Shown piece by piece: positions 12,157-19,978 of a stretch of DNA of 64,000 nucleotides. This DNA comes from Microglena sp. YARC. Lineage: Eukaryota; Chlorophyta; Chlorophyceae; Chlamydomonadales; Chlamydomonadaceae. The position numbers and the translations under genes are program-made. The stretch is from contig CM039463.1 in NCBI GenBank assembly GCA_022414725.1, positions 21,314,882-21,378,881 on the forward strand, given 5' to 3'. Numbering within the stretch: the first letter of the stretch is position 1; each line of letters begins with the position of its first letter. The notes beneath the pieces were generated by a model. That model did no database searches, was not told where the DNA came from, and saw nothing but the letters and a program-made list of their open reading frames with translations.

Positions 12157-15100
12157 GGGGGGGCAAATTCCGGAGGAGGCACTATGCGCTAAGAATTAAG
12201 TGCCAACATGTCAGGAAGGGGGGGGAGGTGGATGGGGGGGGGGGGGGGCTCTCACCTGCACGACCTGGTGAGCCATATATATCTTTATACCTAAACTTAT
12301 ATTTGTTAATACCGTATTATATATATACCTGCACCTATATGTTAGTATACTAAATCTATATCCATGTCTATATAAAAACCTATATGGTTTACCTTCACAA
12401 TTTTAAATAAATTTAAATGCAATTAACATGCACGACATAATTATCCATTTAAACACAATAAAAATGCACGATCTTAATGCACTTAAATACAATTTTCTTG
12501 CACAACCTTAATACACTTCAACGCAATTAACATGCACGATCTTAATGCACTTAAATACAATTAAAATGCACGATCTTAATGCAGTAAAATACAATTAACA
12601 TGCACGACATTATACATTTATATACAATAAAGTATTTTGCACGGCCTTCAATTACACTTAAATACAATTTACATGCACAACCTTAATACATTAAATGTAA
12701 TTCACATGCATGTCCTTAGTACATTTAAATGCAGATTAACACGCAGGACCTTAATCACTCTAAACAACTACACCATTAACATGCACGATCTTAAATACAC
12801 CCCATACAATTTACGTATGCACAACCTTAATACATTTAAATTGCACATTAACATGCATGTCCTTAGTACATTTAAATGCAATAACATGCACGACCTGAAT
12901 ACTTAATTACAATTAAAATTACAATTAAACATGCACAACCTTAATATCGATTTCGCCCACCAGTGAAACATATGCCTTCTTGGAGGGTCTGTTACGTTGC
13001 AAACACAGATTGGCTTATGCCGACATCGAATTCGCCCACATGAAATCAACATAGCCCATGGAGGGGGTCTGTTACATTGCAAACGGTAGATTTGGCTCAT
13101 CAAGCAACATCGATTGCACACACAAATTCGTCACCTCGGATGGTCTGTTAGATCTTGGCTTCATGCAACATCACATTTTAGCAGCCAAAATGTATCAAAG
13201 ACACTCAGTTGGGAACTGACCCAACCTTTTCTATAATGTGATCACAACACGCAGATGAATTATATCTGACCCCTAACATCTCGATCCTACGTATCAAAAC
13301 GCTCAGGTGATTGAACTGATCCTTGCCTTTTTTATACGTATCAAAACACTCAGGTGATTGAACTGATCCTTGCCTTTTCTATACGTATCAAAACACTCAG
13401 GTGATTTAACTGATCCTTGCTTTTTCTTTATGTATCAAAACACTCAGGTGGAACTGACCCAGCCCCTGCTGATAGGGACTGCGGGTTACGTTTTGTATGC
13501 AAGTGGAGATGAGAAGACTTCCACCCCAGGTACTTGTTTGGAACTTAAATGTATGTATGTTTAATGCTATGTTAAATGTAATTTTTCATGTTGTTTGGAT
13601 TACGTTTTTTACGTTTTTGTTACGTAGGAGAGCGCAGTCAGGGGGGGGGGGGGGGGGGGACTGGCTAGCGCTACTCGCGCTACCTAGCGTTACTTGCCGT
13701 GCTTGCATAGCTGGTTCGAGCTATTAATTTGTAACTTGTTCCTCGAAGTTGATAATTTGGTACCGATTTGCATAGCTTTCACAAGGAATCGATTTTCGCA
13801 TTTGCGAAGTGTGTTTCCGTTTTATACAGCACACAGATAGTATCTAACCCGGAGCCTCTCGCGACCTAACTTTCTCATGGTAAGATTTTTCAATGGCTAC
13901 ATTTGCCTAAAGTTAGCTCCCAGCTATTAGACTCACCGCAGCTATTAGGACTCAGCCAGCTAGTTAGGACTATTAGTCCTGCTTTTTGGCCCTACACGGT
14001 AGGCTACCTGCGCTCCCTAATTGTTATGTTTGTATTGCAGTGGATGGATGAGAGACACTCCCACCCCAGGTACTTTGTTTGGAACCGCTATGGGTAATGC
14101 GGGATGTTAATGTTATGTTTCTGTTTTTTAATTTGATTATTTGCTTACGTTTTCACGTTATTGTTACGTTTGTATGCAATGAGAGGATGAGAACACTTCC
14201 ACCCAGTACTTGTTTTTACTAAATGTTTGATGTTATTTTAATATTATTTTAATATATATTTGCGGCTTACGTTTTTACGGTTATTGTTACGTATATATGC
14301 AAGTGGAGGATTGCAGAAGAATTTGTTTGTGATGAAATGCATGGTATGTATGCATGTTAAATGTTATGTTCATCTGTAATCTGGGTTACGTTTTAATTTG
14401 GGTTCCGTTTTAAGATGGCCACTTGGAAAGTGATCCCACATGGAAACTAATTGACTGCTTTGAGACCCTGGGGGGATGGAAAAGTGGCCAAATTGGCTAC
14501 CACCTGGGACTATTAAGAACAACACACTCTCACTCACAAACACTCACACACACACGCAAATACACAAACACACACACACATAAACATCGGATCGTAGGCC
14601 TAACGTGTCAGGAAGGAAGCCACTTTGAAGTGAGCCTCAGCATGGACACTCATGCTTCGAGACCCTGGCCCTGGAAGTTGCTCATGACATGGGAGTGGAA
14701 GAGCATGTCCTGTCACGGGCCTCTGAAGTCTTGCAGCTGCTACAGAACAACAGGGGCACCCCCTCAGTTCTGTGGACTCTGGAAACCACTCTCAGCGACT
14801 CTTCCTCATGGTGAGTGTTTATTGTCGCTTTTTTTGGCGGCAGCCCCTATTTTTTAGGGCGGGAGCCCACCCTCCTCAGTTCTTGACTCTTTAAGAAACA
14901 CACTCTCAGCGACTCTTCTACATATGGGCGAGTTTTGTTGGGAACTGCAATATGACATGATGATGCCGGCAGTCTGACTAGGCCAAAGTTACCATTTATA
15001 TACGATATCATTACATGCAATTTGTATGATATCATATGATGCCGGCAGTCTGACTAGGCCAAAGTTACCATTTATATACGATATCATTAGATGCAATTTG

Positions 15101-18100
15101 TATGACTATATATGATGCGGCAGTCTGCTAGGCCAAAGTTACCATTTATATACGATATCATTAGATGCAATTTGTATGATATCATATGATGCCGGCAGTC
15201 TGACTAGGCCAAAGTTCATTATTAGTACGATTCATTAGATGCAAATTTGTATGATTATCATATGATGCCGGCAGTCGACTGGCCAATTACTTATATAGAT
15301 ATCATTAGATGCAATTGTATGTATCACTATGATTGCCGGCAGTCTTGGAACCNNNNNNNNNNNNNNNNNNNNNNNNNNNNNNNNNNNNNNNNNNNNNNNN
15401 NNNNNNNNNNNNNNNNNNNNNNNNNNNNNNNNNNNNNNNNNNNNNNNNNNNNNNNNNNNNNNNNNNNNNNNNNNNNNNNNNNNNNNNNNNNNNNNNNNNN
15501 NNNNNNNNNNNNNNNNNNNNNNNNNNNNNNNNNNNNNNNNNNNNNNNNNNNNNNNNNNNNNNNNNNNNNNNNNNNNNNNNNNNNNNNNNNNNNNNNNNNN
15601 NNNNNNNNNNNNNNNNNNNNNNNNNNNNNNNNNNNNNNNNNNNNNNNNNNNNNNNNNNNNNNNNNNNNNNNNNNNNNNNNNNNNNNNNNNNNNNNNNNNN
15701 NNNNNNNNNNNNNNNNNNNNNNNNNNNNNNNNNNNNNNNNNNNNNNNNNNNNNNNNNNNNNNNNNNNNNNNNNNNNNNNNNNNNNNNNNNNNNNNNNNNN
15801 NNNNNNNNNNNNNNNNNNNNNNNNNNNNNNNNNNNNNNNNNNNNNNNNNNNNNNNNNNNNNNNNNNNNNNNNNNNNNNNNNNNNNNNNNNNNNNNNNNNN
15901 NNNNNNNNNNNNNNNNNNNNNNNNNNNNNNNNNNNNNNNNNNNNNNNNNNNNNNNNNNNNNNNNNNNNNNNNNNNNNNNNNNNNNNNNNNNNNNNNNNNN
16001 NNNNNNNNNNNNNNNNNNNNNNNNNNNNNNNNNNNNNNNNNNNNNNNNNNNNNNNNNNNNNNNNNNNNNNNNNNNNNNNNNNNNNNNNNNNNNNNNNNNN
16101 NNNNNNNNNNNNNNNNNNNNNNNNNNNNNNNNNNNNNNNNNNNNNNNNNNNNNNNNNNNNNNNNNNNNNNNNNNNNNNNNNNNNNNNNNNNNNNNNNNNN
16201 NNNNNNNNNNNNNNNNNNNNNNNNNNNNNNNNNNNNNNNNNNNNNNNNNNNNNNNNNNNNNNNNNNNNNNNNNNNNNNNNNNNNNNNNNNNNNNNNNNNN
16301 NNNNNNNNNNNNNNNNNNNNNNNNNNNNNNNNNNNNNNNNNNNNNNNNNNNNCCCACCCACCGCGAGGCGCCACCCACCCATGTGCGCGCCACCCATCCT
16401 TTTCCCTTATCACATCCTCCACCCTCCTCCACCCATCCTGCCCATTCAAACATCCCCCATCCTCCACCCATCTCCCACCCATCTTCCATCCTCCCGCCCA
16501 CCCACCACCAAGAAACTCCCACGCCATCCTCCCACCCATCTCCCACCCCATCCTCCACCCATCCTCCCACCCATCCTCCCAACAAAACTCCACCATCCTC
16601 CACCCATCCTCCCACAAAAAACCTCCACCCATCCTCCCACCCATCCTCCCACCATCGCCCACCATCGCCCACCCATCTCCCACCCATCCCTCCCACCCAT
16701 TCCTCCCATCCTTCCACCCACCCACCCACCACCGAAACAATCCCACCAAAAACTCCCACCCATCCTCCGACCCATTCCTGCCACCCATGCCCACCCATCG
16801 CCACCCATCTTCCCACGCATCCGCCCACCCATCCTTCATCCCTCCCACCACCCACCACAAAAATCCACCAAAACCTCCCACCCATCCTCCCACCCATCCT
16901 CCCATCATCCTCCCAACCGTCCGCCCATCCAAACCTCCCACCCATCCTCCCACCCATTCCGCCCAATCTCCCATCCACCACCAACAAAAACTCCCACCAA
17001 AACCCCACCCTCCTCCCAACCCAGCCTCCCACCATCTCCACCCATCTGCCCACCCATGCCCCCATCCTTCCACCCAACCCACCCACCAAAAATCACACCA
17101 AAAACCTCACCACCCATCCTCCCACCCAATCCTCCCACCCATCCCCACCACCGCCCACCCATCTTCCCACCCATCTCCCACCATCCTCCCATCCTCCCAC
17201 CCACCCACCCACCCAAAATATCCACCAAAACTCCCACCCATCCTCCCACCATCCTCCACACCCATTCCTTCCACCATCCTCCCACCAAAAGCCTCCCACC
17301 CATCCTCCGCACCCCATCCTCCCACCATCCCTTCCCACCAGAACCTCCCACCCATCCTCCCACCAACAACCTCCCACACTATCCTCCCCCCACCACCCAC
17401 CCAACCTCCCACCCATCCTGACCAAACTCCCACCCATCCTTCCCACCCATCCCACCCATCCTCCCACCCTATCTGACCAGCGCTCCCACTCTGACCACCA
17501 TACTCCCACCCACCCACACCCACCCACGCACTCTAACCACCCATCTTCCCACTCATCTCCCACCACCCACCCACCCTCACTGACCAGGCCTTCCCACTCT
17601 GACCACCCAGTCTTCCACCAAAACCTCACACCACCCCCCTGTCAGGTAATGGAACGGCTGGTTTCTTATGGAGGGGAGACCTGAATGACATGTCTCGGCT
17701 GAAAGCGCATCGGGCAAAGAAACATGGTCCAAGCAAGGGCCTTGAGATGGTGTACGTCTTAGTTGGTCTCGATGAGGGGGCCAAGAGTGGTGCGAAAGCA
17801 GTAGAGGCCGCCACAATTCAATCTCTGGATGGACAGGGCTTCCCCATGCCCTGGGATATCTGTCAAGGTAAATTTTCCATACTGGTGGCCTCAACATGCA
17901 AACGTTGCACATGCTCACGTTGCACACACACACACTCAACACACCACACACACACACACACACACACACACACCACACACAAACACACACAAACACACAC
18001 ACAAAAAAGGCTTCAGCAAGGACCTGGAGATGGTGTACATCTTAGTTTGGTCTCGATGAGGGGCCTAGATTTGTTGCAAAAGCAGTAAAGCCGCCGCAAT

Positions 18101-19916
18101 TCAATCTTTGGATGGCCAGGCTTCCCCATGCTATCCGTCAAGGTGGGTGTACATCTTTGGTGGGGGGGCTAGAGTCGTGCAAGGGCAGTACAGGCGGCGG
18201 CAATTCAATCTTTGGATGGCCAGGACTTTCCCATGCTATCCGTCAAGGTGAGTGTACATCTTGGTGGGGGGGCCTAGAGTCGTGCAAGGGCAGTGCAGGC
18301 GGCCGTTATTCAATCTCTGAATGGCCAGGGCTTTCCCCATGCAATCTGTCAAGTGGGTGTACATCTCTTGGTGGGGGTTAGAGTCGTGCAAGGGCAGTAC
18401 TGTCTGCTGTGATTCAATCTCTAGATGGCCAGGGCTTCCCCATGCTATCCGTCAAGGTGGGTGTACATCTTGGTGGGGGGGCCTAGAGTCGTGCAAGGGC
18501 AGTACAGTCTGTTGTGATTCAATCTCTAGATGGCCAGGGCTTCCCCATGCTATTCGTCAGGTGGTGTACATCTTGGTGGGGGCCTAGAGTCGTGCAAGGC
18601 AGTACAGGTCTGCTGTGACTTCAATCTCTAGATGGCCAGGGCTTCCCCATGCTATCCGTCAAGGTGGTTACATCTTGGTGGGGGGGGCCTAGAGTCGTGC
18701 AAGGGCAGTACAGTCTGCTGTGATTCAATCTCTAGATGGCCAGGGCTTCCCCATGCTATCCGTCTAGGTGGGTGTACATCTTGGTGGGGGGGCCTAGAGT
18801 CGTGCAAGGGCAGTACAGTCTGTTGTGATTCAATCTCTAGATGGCCAGGGCTTCCCCATGCTATCCGTCAAGGTGGGTGTACATCTTGGTGGCGGGGCCC
18901 CCCCCCCCCCCCCCCCCAAGCGTCGTGCAAGGCATTACAGTCTGTTGTGATTCAATCTCTAGATGGCCAGGCTTCCCCATGCATCCGTCAAGGTGGGTGT
19001 ACATCTTGGTGGGGGCGTTAGAGTCGTGCAGGCAGTTACAGTAATAGCCTAACCCGATTGTTTCCTTCTTTTTTTTAAGGATGGGCAGGTCTCTTTAGCC
19101 TAGTTGGCTACCCCCTAGGATGTAACAAACAAACAAACAAACAAATAAGCAAGCAAACAAACAAGCAAGCAAACAAACAAACAAGCAAGCAAGCAAACAA
19201 ACAAACAAACAAGCAAGCAAGCAAAAACAAGCGCAAAACAAGCAAACACGCAAACAAGCAAAAAAACAAACAAGCAAACACACAAACAAAAAAACAAAAC
19301 AAAAAACAAGCAAGCAAACAAGCAAGCAAACAAACAAACAAGCAAACACGCAAACAAGCAAAAAAACAAACAAGCAAACAAACAGACAAACAAGCAAGCA
19401 AACTAACAAATAAGCAAACAAGCAAGTAAGAAAGCAAACAAACAAGCAAGCAAACAAGCAAGCAAGCAAACAAACAAACAAACAAGCAAACAAGCAAGCA
19501 AACATTTAAGCAAAACAAACAAACAAACAAAACAAACAAGCAAACAAAGATGCAAAACAAACAAGCAAAACAAACAATAAAACAATAAAACAATAAAACA
19601 CACAAGCAAACAAGCAAAAAAAAGCAAACAAACAAATAAAATCAAATAAATATACGCACACACGCTGCAGGATGGACGCAATCGCAGCTTTGCCACCCGA
19701 GCATCCAAGTCCACCCTCAGCACGTACACTGAAGCAAGTGAAGCTGCTGAGAGTGGTGCATCTTGCGACGGCAAAGAGAAGAAGAAGAGGGCACCTGCCA
19801 AGCCGAGGGTCGCCAAGAAAAAGAAGGCAGATGGTGCTGATGATGGTGCTGACTCTTGTGACAGCAAAGAGAAGAAGAAGAGGGCACCTGCCAAACCAAG
19901 GGTTACCAAGTCATAG
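2924..19916 (+). CDS. MSH1: MSH1: MutS-family ATPase with GIY-YIG domain (split gene, 5' incomplete)
   Basis: In plants MSH1 acts in mitochondria and plastids, suppressing illegitimate recombination and mutation of organelle DNA. Readable exons in order: AQLSI...WTLPTL; LKGLWPYW; Walker A TGPNMAG+KST; GLMVPAQSATVPAIDALML...GKSSFAMEM; Walker B SLALVDELGKGTE; a THLHD motif; PTWKLID; CFETLALEVAHDMGVEEHVL; then a GIY-YIG segment with SRLKAHRAKKHG and AVEAATIQSL; then DGRNRSFAT and a Lys-rich tail. This order and the GIY-YIG fusion are diagnostic of plant MSH1 as opposed to MSH2-6. Junctions A/B, B/C, C/D, D'/E and G/H keep codon phase. The mismatch-recognition N-terminus must lie upstream. Frame breaks occur in exon F and at F/G and J/K, probably base errors; a true pseudogene cannot be excluded. 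The N gap may hide the start of the GIY-YIG domain. Confidence 0.85.
3290..3740. repeat. ACC/TCC triplet array
   Basis: CCACCACCT-type triplets fill the intron before MSH1 exon B. Open frames on both strands (poly-Pro, poly-His, poly-Thr) are low-complexity artefacts. Confidence 0.9.
3759..3841 (+). CDS. MSH1: MSH1 exon B
   Basis: 83 nt after GTCAACAG, ending GACAG before GTATGA. It encodes VTELKGLWPYWRSGSAPET and VKNDLVID, the segment before Walker A. It ends in phase 2, and AG plus the first G of exon C gives Arg, so the reading frame continues. A copy of its 3' edge (GGTCATTGACAG followed by GGTGTTGGAAGA-type intron sequence) sits at about 3932-3985. Confidence 0.75.
4106..4505 (+). mobile_element. 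MITE-like family 1, two nested copies
   Basis: A complete copy (4291-4505) starts TTTTTTGGCGGAGCCCCCC and ends CCGCCAATTTTCCGC plus a GCG hairpin. The two ends are inverted (TTGGCGG/CCGCCAA). A diverged copy is directly upstream (4106-4286). Other copies: 32096-32290, 32735-32950 (minus), 56729-56938, 63253-63455; fragments at 14828-14876 and 39147-39215. No coding capacity seen. Confidence 0.7.
4590..5125. repeat. 28-bp minisatellite
   Basis: About 18 units of TTGTACATGTGTGTATGTTG + AGAACATG. It sits in the intron between MSH1 exons B and C. Confidence 0.95.
5126..6335. repeat. TGTACATG/TATG satellite-like region
   Basis: Degenerate TGTTGTACATGTATATGTATG motifs, with a pure TATG run at about 5478-5625 and a TA run at about 5920-5984. 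All six frames give Tyr/Met/Cys or His/Thr artefacts. Confidence 0.9.
6340..7226. repeat. Intron with CCCACATAGA repeats before the Walker A exon
   Basis: Units of CCACATAGACCCACATAGAC at 6955-7195, a CTAAAAGACYTCCC motif three times (6340, 6514, 6930), and a copy of dispersed family 2 (CAGTCGAGGGGTAGGCCAAA, about 6728-6840). Confidence 0.7.
7227..7258 (+). CDS. MSH1: MSH1 exon C: Walker A
   Basis: A 32-nt exon between ACGCAG and a GT donor, encoding MLLLTGPNMA plus the first base of Gly. Exon D supplies the rest, giving TGPNMAGKST, close to the MutS P-loop TGPNMGGKST. A degenerate copy of the acceptor edge (TACAGGATGCTGG) is near 6362. Confidence 0.85.
7259..8370. repeat. Intron with CATT, AAGC and AAAC simple repeats
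   Basis: CATT repeat at 7366-7480; AGCAAGCAAG motifs at 7715-7880; AAACAAAC/TTAATTAA at 7965-8350. No coding signal seen. Confidence 0.85.
8371..9108 (+). repeat. Tandem copies of the 5' edge of MSH1 exon D
   Basis: Acceptor plus first codons of exon D (GTGTAGGCAAGTCCACCCTC) recur near 8572, 8679, 8788, 8938 and 9038, some carrying up to 70 nt of exon (AGCGTTGCTGCAGTCAGCCT). A longer diverged copy is at 8385-8480. Each copy then decays into AT-rich sequence before the intact exon at 9109. Confidence 0.85.
9109..9275 (+). CDS. MSH1: MSH1 exon D: KST to SSFAMEM
   Basis: Starts after GTGTAG in phase with exon C and encodes KSTLLRSVAAVSLLANCGLM then VPAQSATVPAIDALML, ending GKSSFAMEM. This matches the plant MSH1 block after the P-loop. 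The proposed donor (ATG|GTGGAC) is weak. The segment EVMR expected next is found at 10384-10400 after another copy of FAME, so the true 3' end may have been moved by the intervening array. Confidence 0.8.
9276..9960 (+). repeat. Tandem copies of the 3' edge of MSH1 exon D
   Basis: GAGGGGAAGAGCAGCTTTG with CATGGAAATGGTGGACATGG recurs near 9386, 9534, 9638, 9768 and 9899, separated by GGTGGGTGGG sequence; a truncated copy is at 10256. The parent is the SSFAMEM end of exon D. Confidence 0.85.
9980..10190 (+). repeat. Dispersed family 3 copy
   Basis: Runs from CAAATCTGAAAGTGGGTTTT to GCTAGCGATTGCTATACATA. The same sequence in the opposite orientation is at 42335-42525, and a relative with an expanded internal repeat is at about 165-565. 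No open frame is conserved between copies. Confidence 0.65.
10375..10400 (+). CDS. MSH1: MSH1 exon D' (displaced 3' end of exon D)
   Basis: Reads FAMETEVMR and then GTTTGT. It ends in phase 2, and AG plus the first G of exon E gives Arg followed by SVMTDV. It aligns residue for residue with the FQVEMSEIRS region of plant MSH1. No clear acceptor precedes it, so how it is joined to exon D is uncertain. Confidence 0.55.
10401..11036. other. AT-rich intron of MSH1
   Basis: Contains loose ATAAAACA/AGCATAAAATA repeats at 10670-10930. Nothing coding is recognised. Confidence 0.6.
11037..11103 (+). CDS. MSH1: MSH1 exon E: Walker B
   Basis: 67 nt between ATACAG and GTGGGT, encoding SVMTDVTKRS and LALVDELGKGTE. 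The aspartate and glutamate of VDE are the Walker B acidic pair. The 3' edge (GGCAAGGGGACTGAG|GTGG) is the seed of the following array. Confidence 0.85.
11104..11660 (+). repeat. Tandem copies of the 3' edge of MSH1 exon E, with G runs
   Basis: About ten units of roughly 40-65 bp: GGCAAGGGGACTGAGGTGG + GTACCAGATATTATTCCAG + a run of 7 to 30 G. The first half is the end of the Walker B exon with its donor. The long G runs make length and base calls unreliable. Confidence 0.85.
11720..11980. repeat. CCCACA/CCCATA low-complexity intron
   Basis: Pyrimidine/CA-rich sequence between the two copies of exon F. Its partner on the other side (12081-12240) is G-rich. Confidence 0.7.
11987..12080 (+). 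CDS. MSH1: MSH1 exon F: THLHD motif (frame broken)
   Basis: Encodes VIAAPVLATAMLEKMCAEKC, then, after a one-base frame change, TGIFATHLHD before GTGAGT. The conceptual product aligns over 29 residues with the plant MSH1 stretch after GTE. Three positions look like single missing bases: at the acceptor (one G), after AAATGC, and one C in the donor edge, where the copy ending at 12267 has CACGACCTG|GTGAG. A diverged partial copy lies at 11694-11750. Confidence 0.65.
12250..13447 (+). repeat. Intron with exon F edge copy, TGCACGAC repeats and exon G edge copies
   Basis: CTCACCTGCACGACCTG|GTGAG at 12251-12272 copies the THLHDL edge. From 12420 to 12930 the motif AACATGCACGACCTTAATAC recurs about a dozen times. 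Three diverged copies containing GGTCTGTTA and TTGGCT are at 12950-13160. From 13290, ACACTCAGGTGATTGAACTG units copy the exon G acceptor edge. Confidence 0.7.
13448..13529 (+). CDS. MSH1: MSH1 exon G
   Basis: 82 nt after CACTCAG, ending CCCCAG before GTACTT. It encodes VELTQPLLIGTAGYVLYASG then DEKTSTP, corresponding to the LPLTAKN...K region between THLH and PTWKL in plants. Three near-copies of its 5' edge precede it (13307-13440), and copies of its 3' edge follow (about 14040-14070, 14180-14215). Confidence 0.7.
13530..14414 (+). repeat. Copies of the 3' edge of MSH1 exon G
   Basis: GGATGAGAGACACTCCCACC|CCAGGTACTTTG near 14043 and GGATGAGAACACTTCCACCC near 14184 repeat the exon end and donor; weaker copies lie at about 14285. 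Each is preceded by TTACGTTTTTACGTTATTGT-like sequence. Confidence 0.7.
14415..14455 (+). CDS. MSH1: MSH1 exon H: PTWKLID
   Basis: Starts after TTTTAAG in the phase left by exon G and encodes GHLESDPTWKLID. PTWKL-DG is a signature of MSH1. The open frame continues into CFETLGGW, which resembles the start of exon I. No convincing donor is visible, so the end given is approximate. Confidence 0.6.
14641..14810 (+). CDS. MSH1: MSH1 exon I: end of the MutS core
   Basis: Between GCCTCAG and GTGAGT; encodes HGHSCFETLALEVAHDMGV, then EEHVLSRASEVLQLL and a linker. It matches the helical end of the MutS ATPase domain (SLAFETAKREGVPE in plants). It ends in phase 2. A rearranged copy of its 3' edge is at 14872-14925. 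Confidence 0.75.
14930..15352. repeat. 75-bp tandem repeat running into the assembly gap
   Basis: About five units starting ATGATGCCGGCAGTCTGACT and containing CCATTTATATACGATATCAT. Units become more error-like toward the gap. Confidence 0.85.
15353..16352. other. Assembly gap (1000 N)
   Basis: Exactly 1000 undetermined bases, probably a placeholder length. It separates the MutS end of MSH1 from the GIY-YIG exon and lies between two different tandem arrays. Confidence 1.
16353..17640. repeat. CCCACCCATCCTCCCA minisatellite
   Basis: Degenerate 16-bp-type units with interspersed CACCAAAACTCCCACC. The long open frames on both strands (Pro/His/Ser or Trp/Gly/Met) reflect the lack of stop codons in this composition. 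Confidence 0.9.
17646..17867 (+). CDS. MSH1: MSH1 exon J: GIY-YIG domain
   Basis: Follows CTGTCAG and ends CAAG before GTAAAT. It encodes LNDMSRLKAHRAKKHG, then LEMVYVLVGL, then AVEAATIQSLDGQGFPM. This aligns with the YIGQTDDL-GRIRAHRAK...LET-L region of plant MSH1. The Arg of SRLKAHR and the Glu of AVEAA are the expected catalytic residues of the family. The YVY/YIG strands that should precede it are not visible; they may be in the N gap or a missed exon. Confidence 0.8.
18003..19040 (+). repeat. 105-bp tandem array copied from the GIY-YIG exon
   Basis: Ten head-to-tail copies, the last nine with GTGTACATC-type starts near 18147, 18252, 18357, 18461, 18564, 18667, 18772, 18877 and 18997. 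Each spans the 3' half of exon J from VYVLVG to SLDGQGFPM plus the CAAG|GTGGG donor. The first copy (from 18003) also carries GGCTTCAGCAAGGACCTGGA. The tail codons changed from CCCTGGGATATC to CTATCC. Confidence 0.9.
19095..19665. repeat. AAGCAAAC/AAAC repeat
   Basis: AAACAAGCAAGCAAACAAAC-type simple repeat filling the last MSH1 intron. Confidence 0.95.
19671..19916 (+). CDS. MSH1: MSH1 last exon: DGRNRSFAT and Lys-rich tail
   Basis: After CGCTGCAG, 81 codons then TAG. It begins DGRNRSFATRASKST, matching DGKHRNFGT at the plant MSH1 C-terminus. It then carries two copies of a basic unit (KEKKKRAPAKPRV) separated by an acidic spacer, a tail not expected in land-plant MSH1. The codon phase does not match exon J by one base, so an error or missed exon is likely. 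An acceptor-edge copy (TTTAAGGATGGGCAG) is at 19074-19088. Confidence 0.75.
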   Translation, partial: DGRNRSFATRASKSTLSTYTEASEAAESGASCDGKEKKKRAPAKPRVAKKKKADGADDGADSCDSKEKKKRAPAKPRVTKS

Positions 19917-19945
19917 AAGGCAGATGGTGCTACTGATGGCAGTTC

Positions 19946-19978
<33 letters not shown>

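Noticed and set aside
15235..17684. 600-780-aa open frames spanning the N gap
   Set aside because: They exist only because N bases contain no stops; the rest is a CCCACCCATCC repeat.
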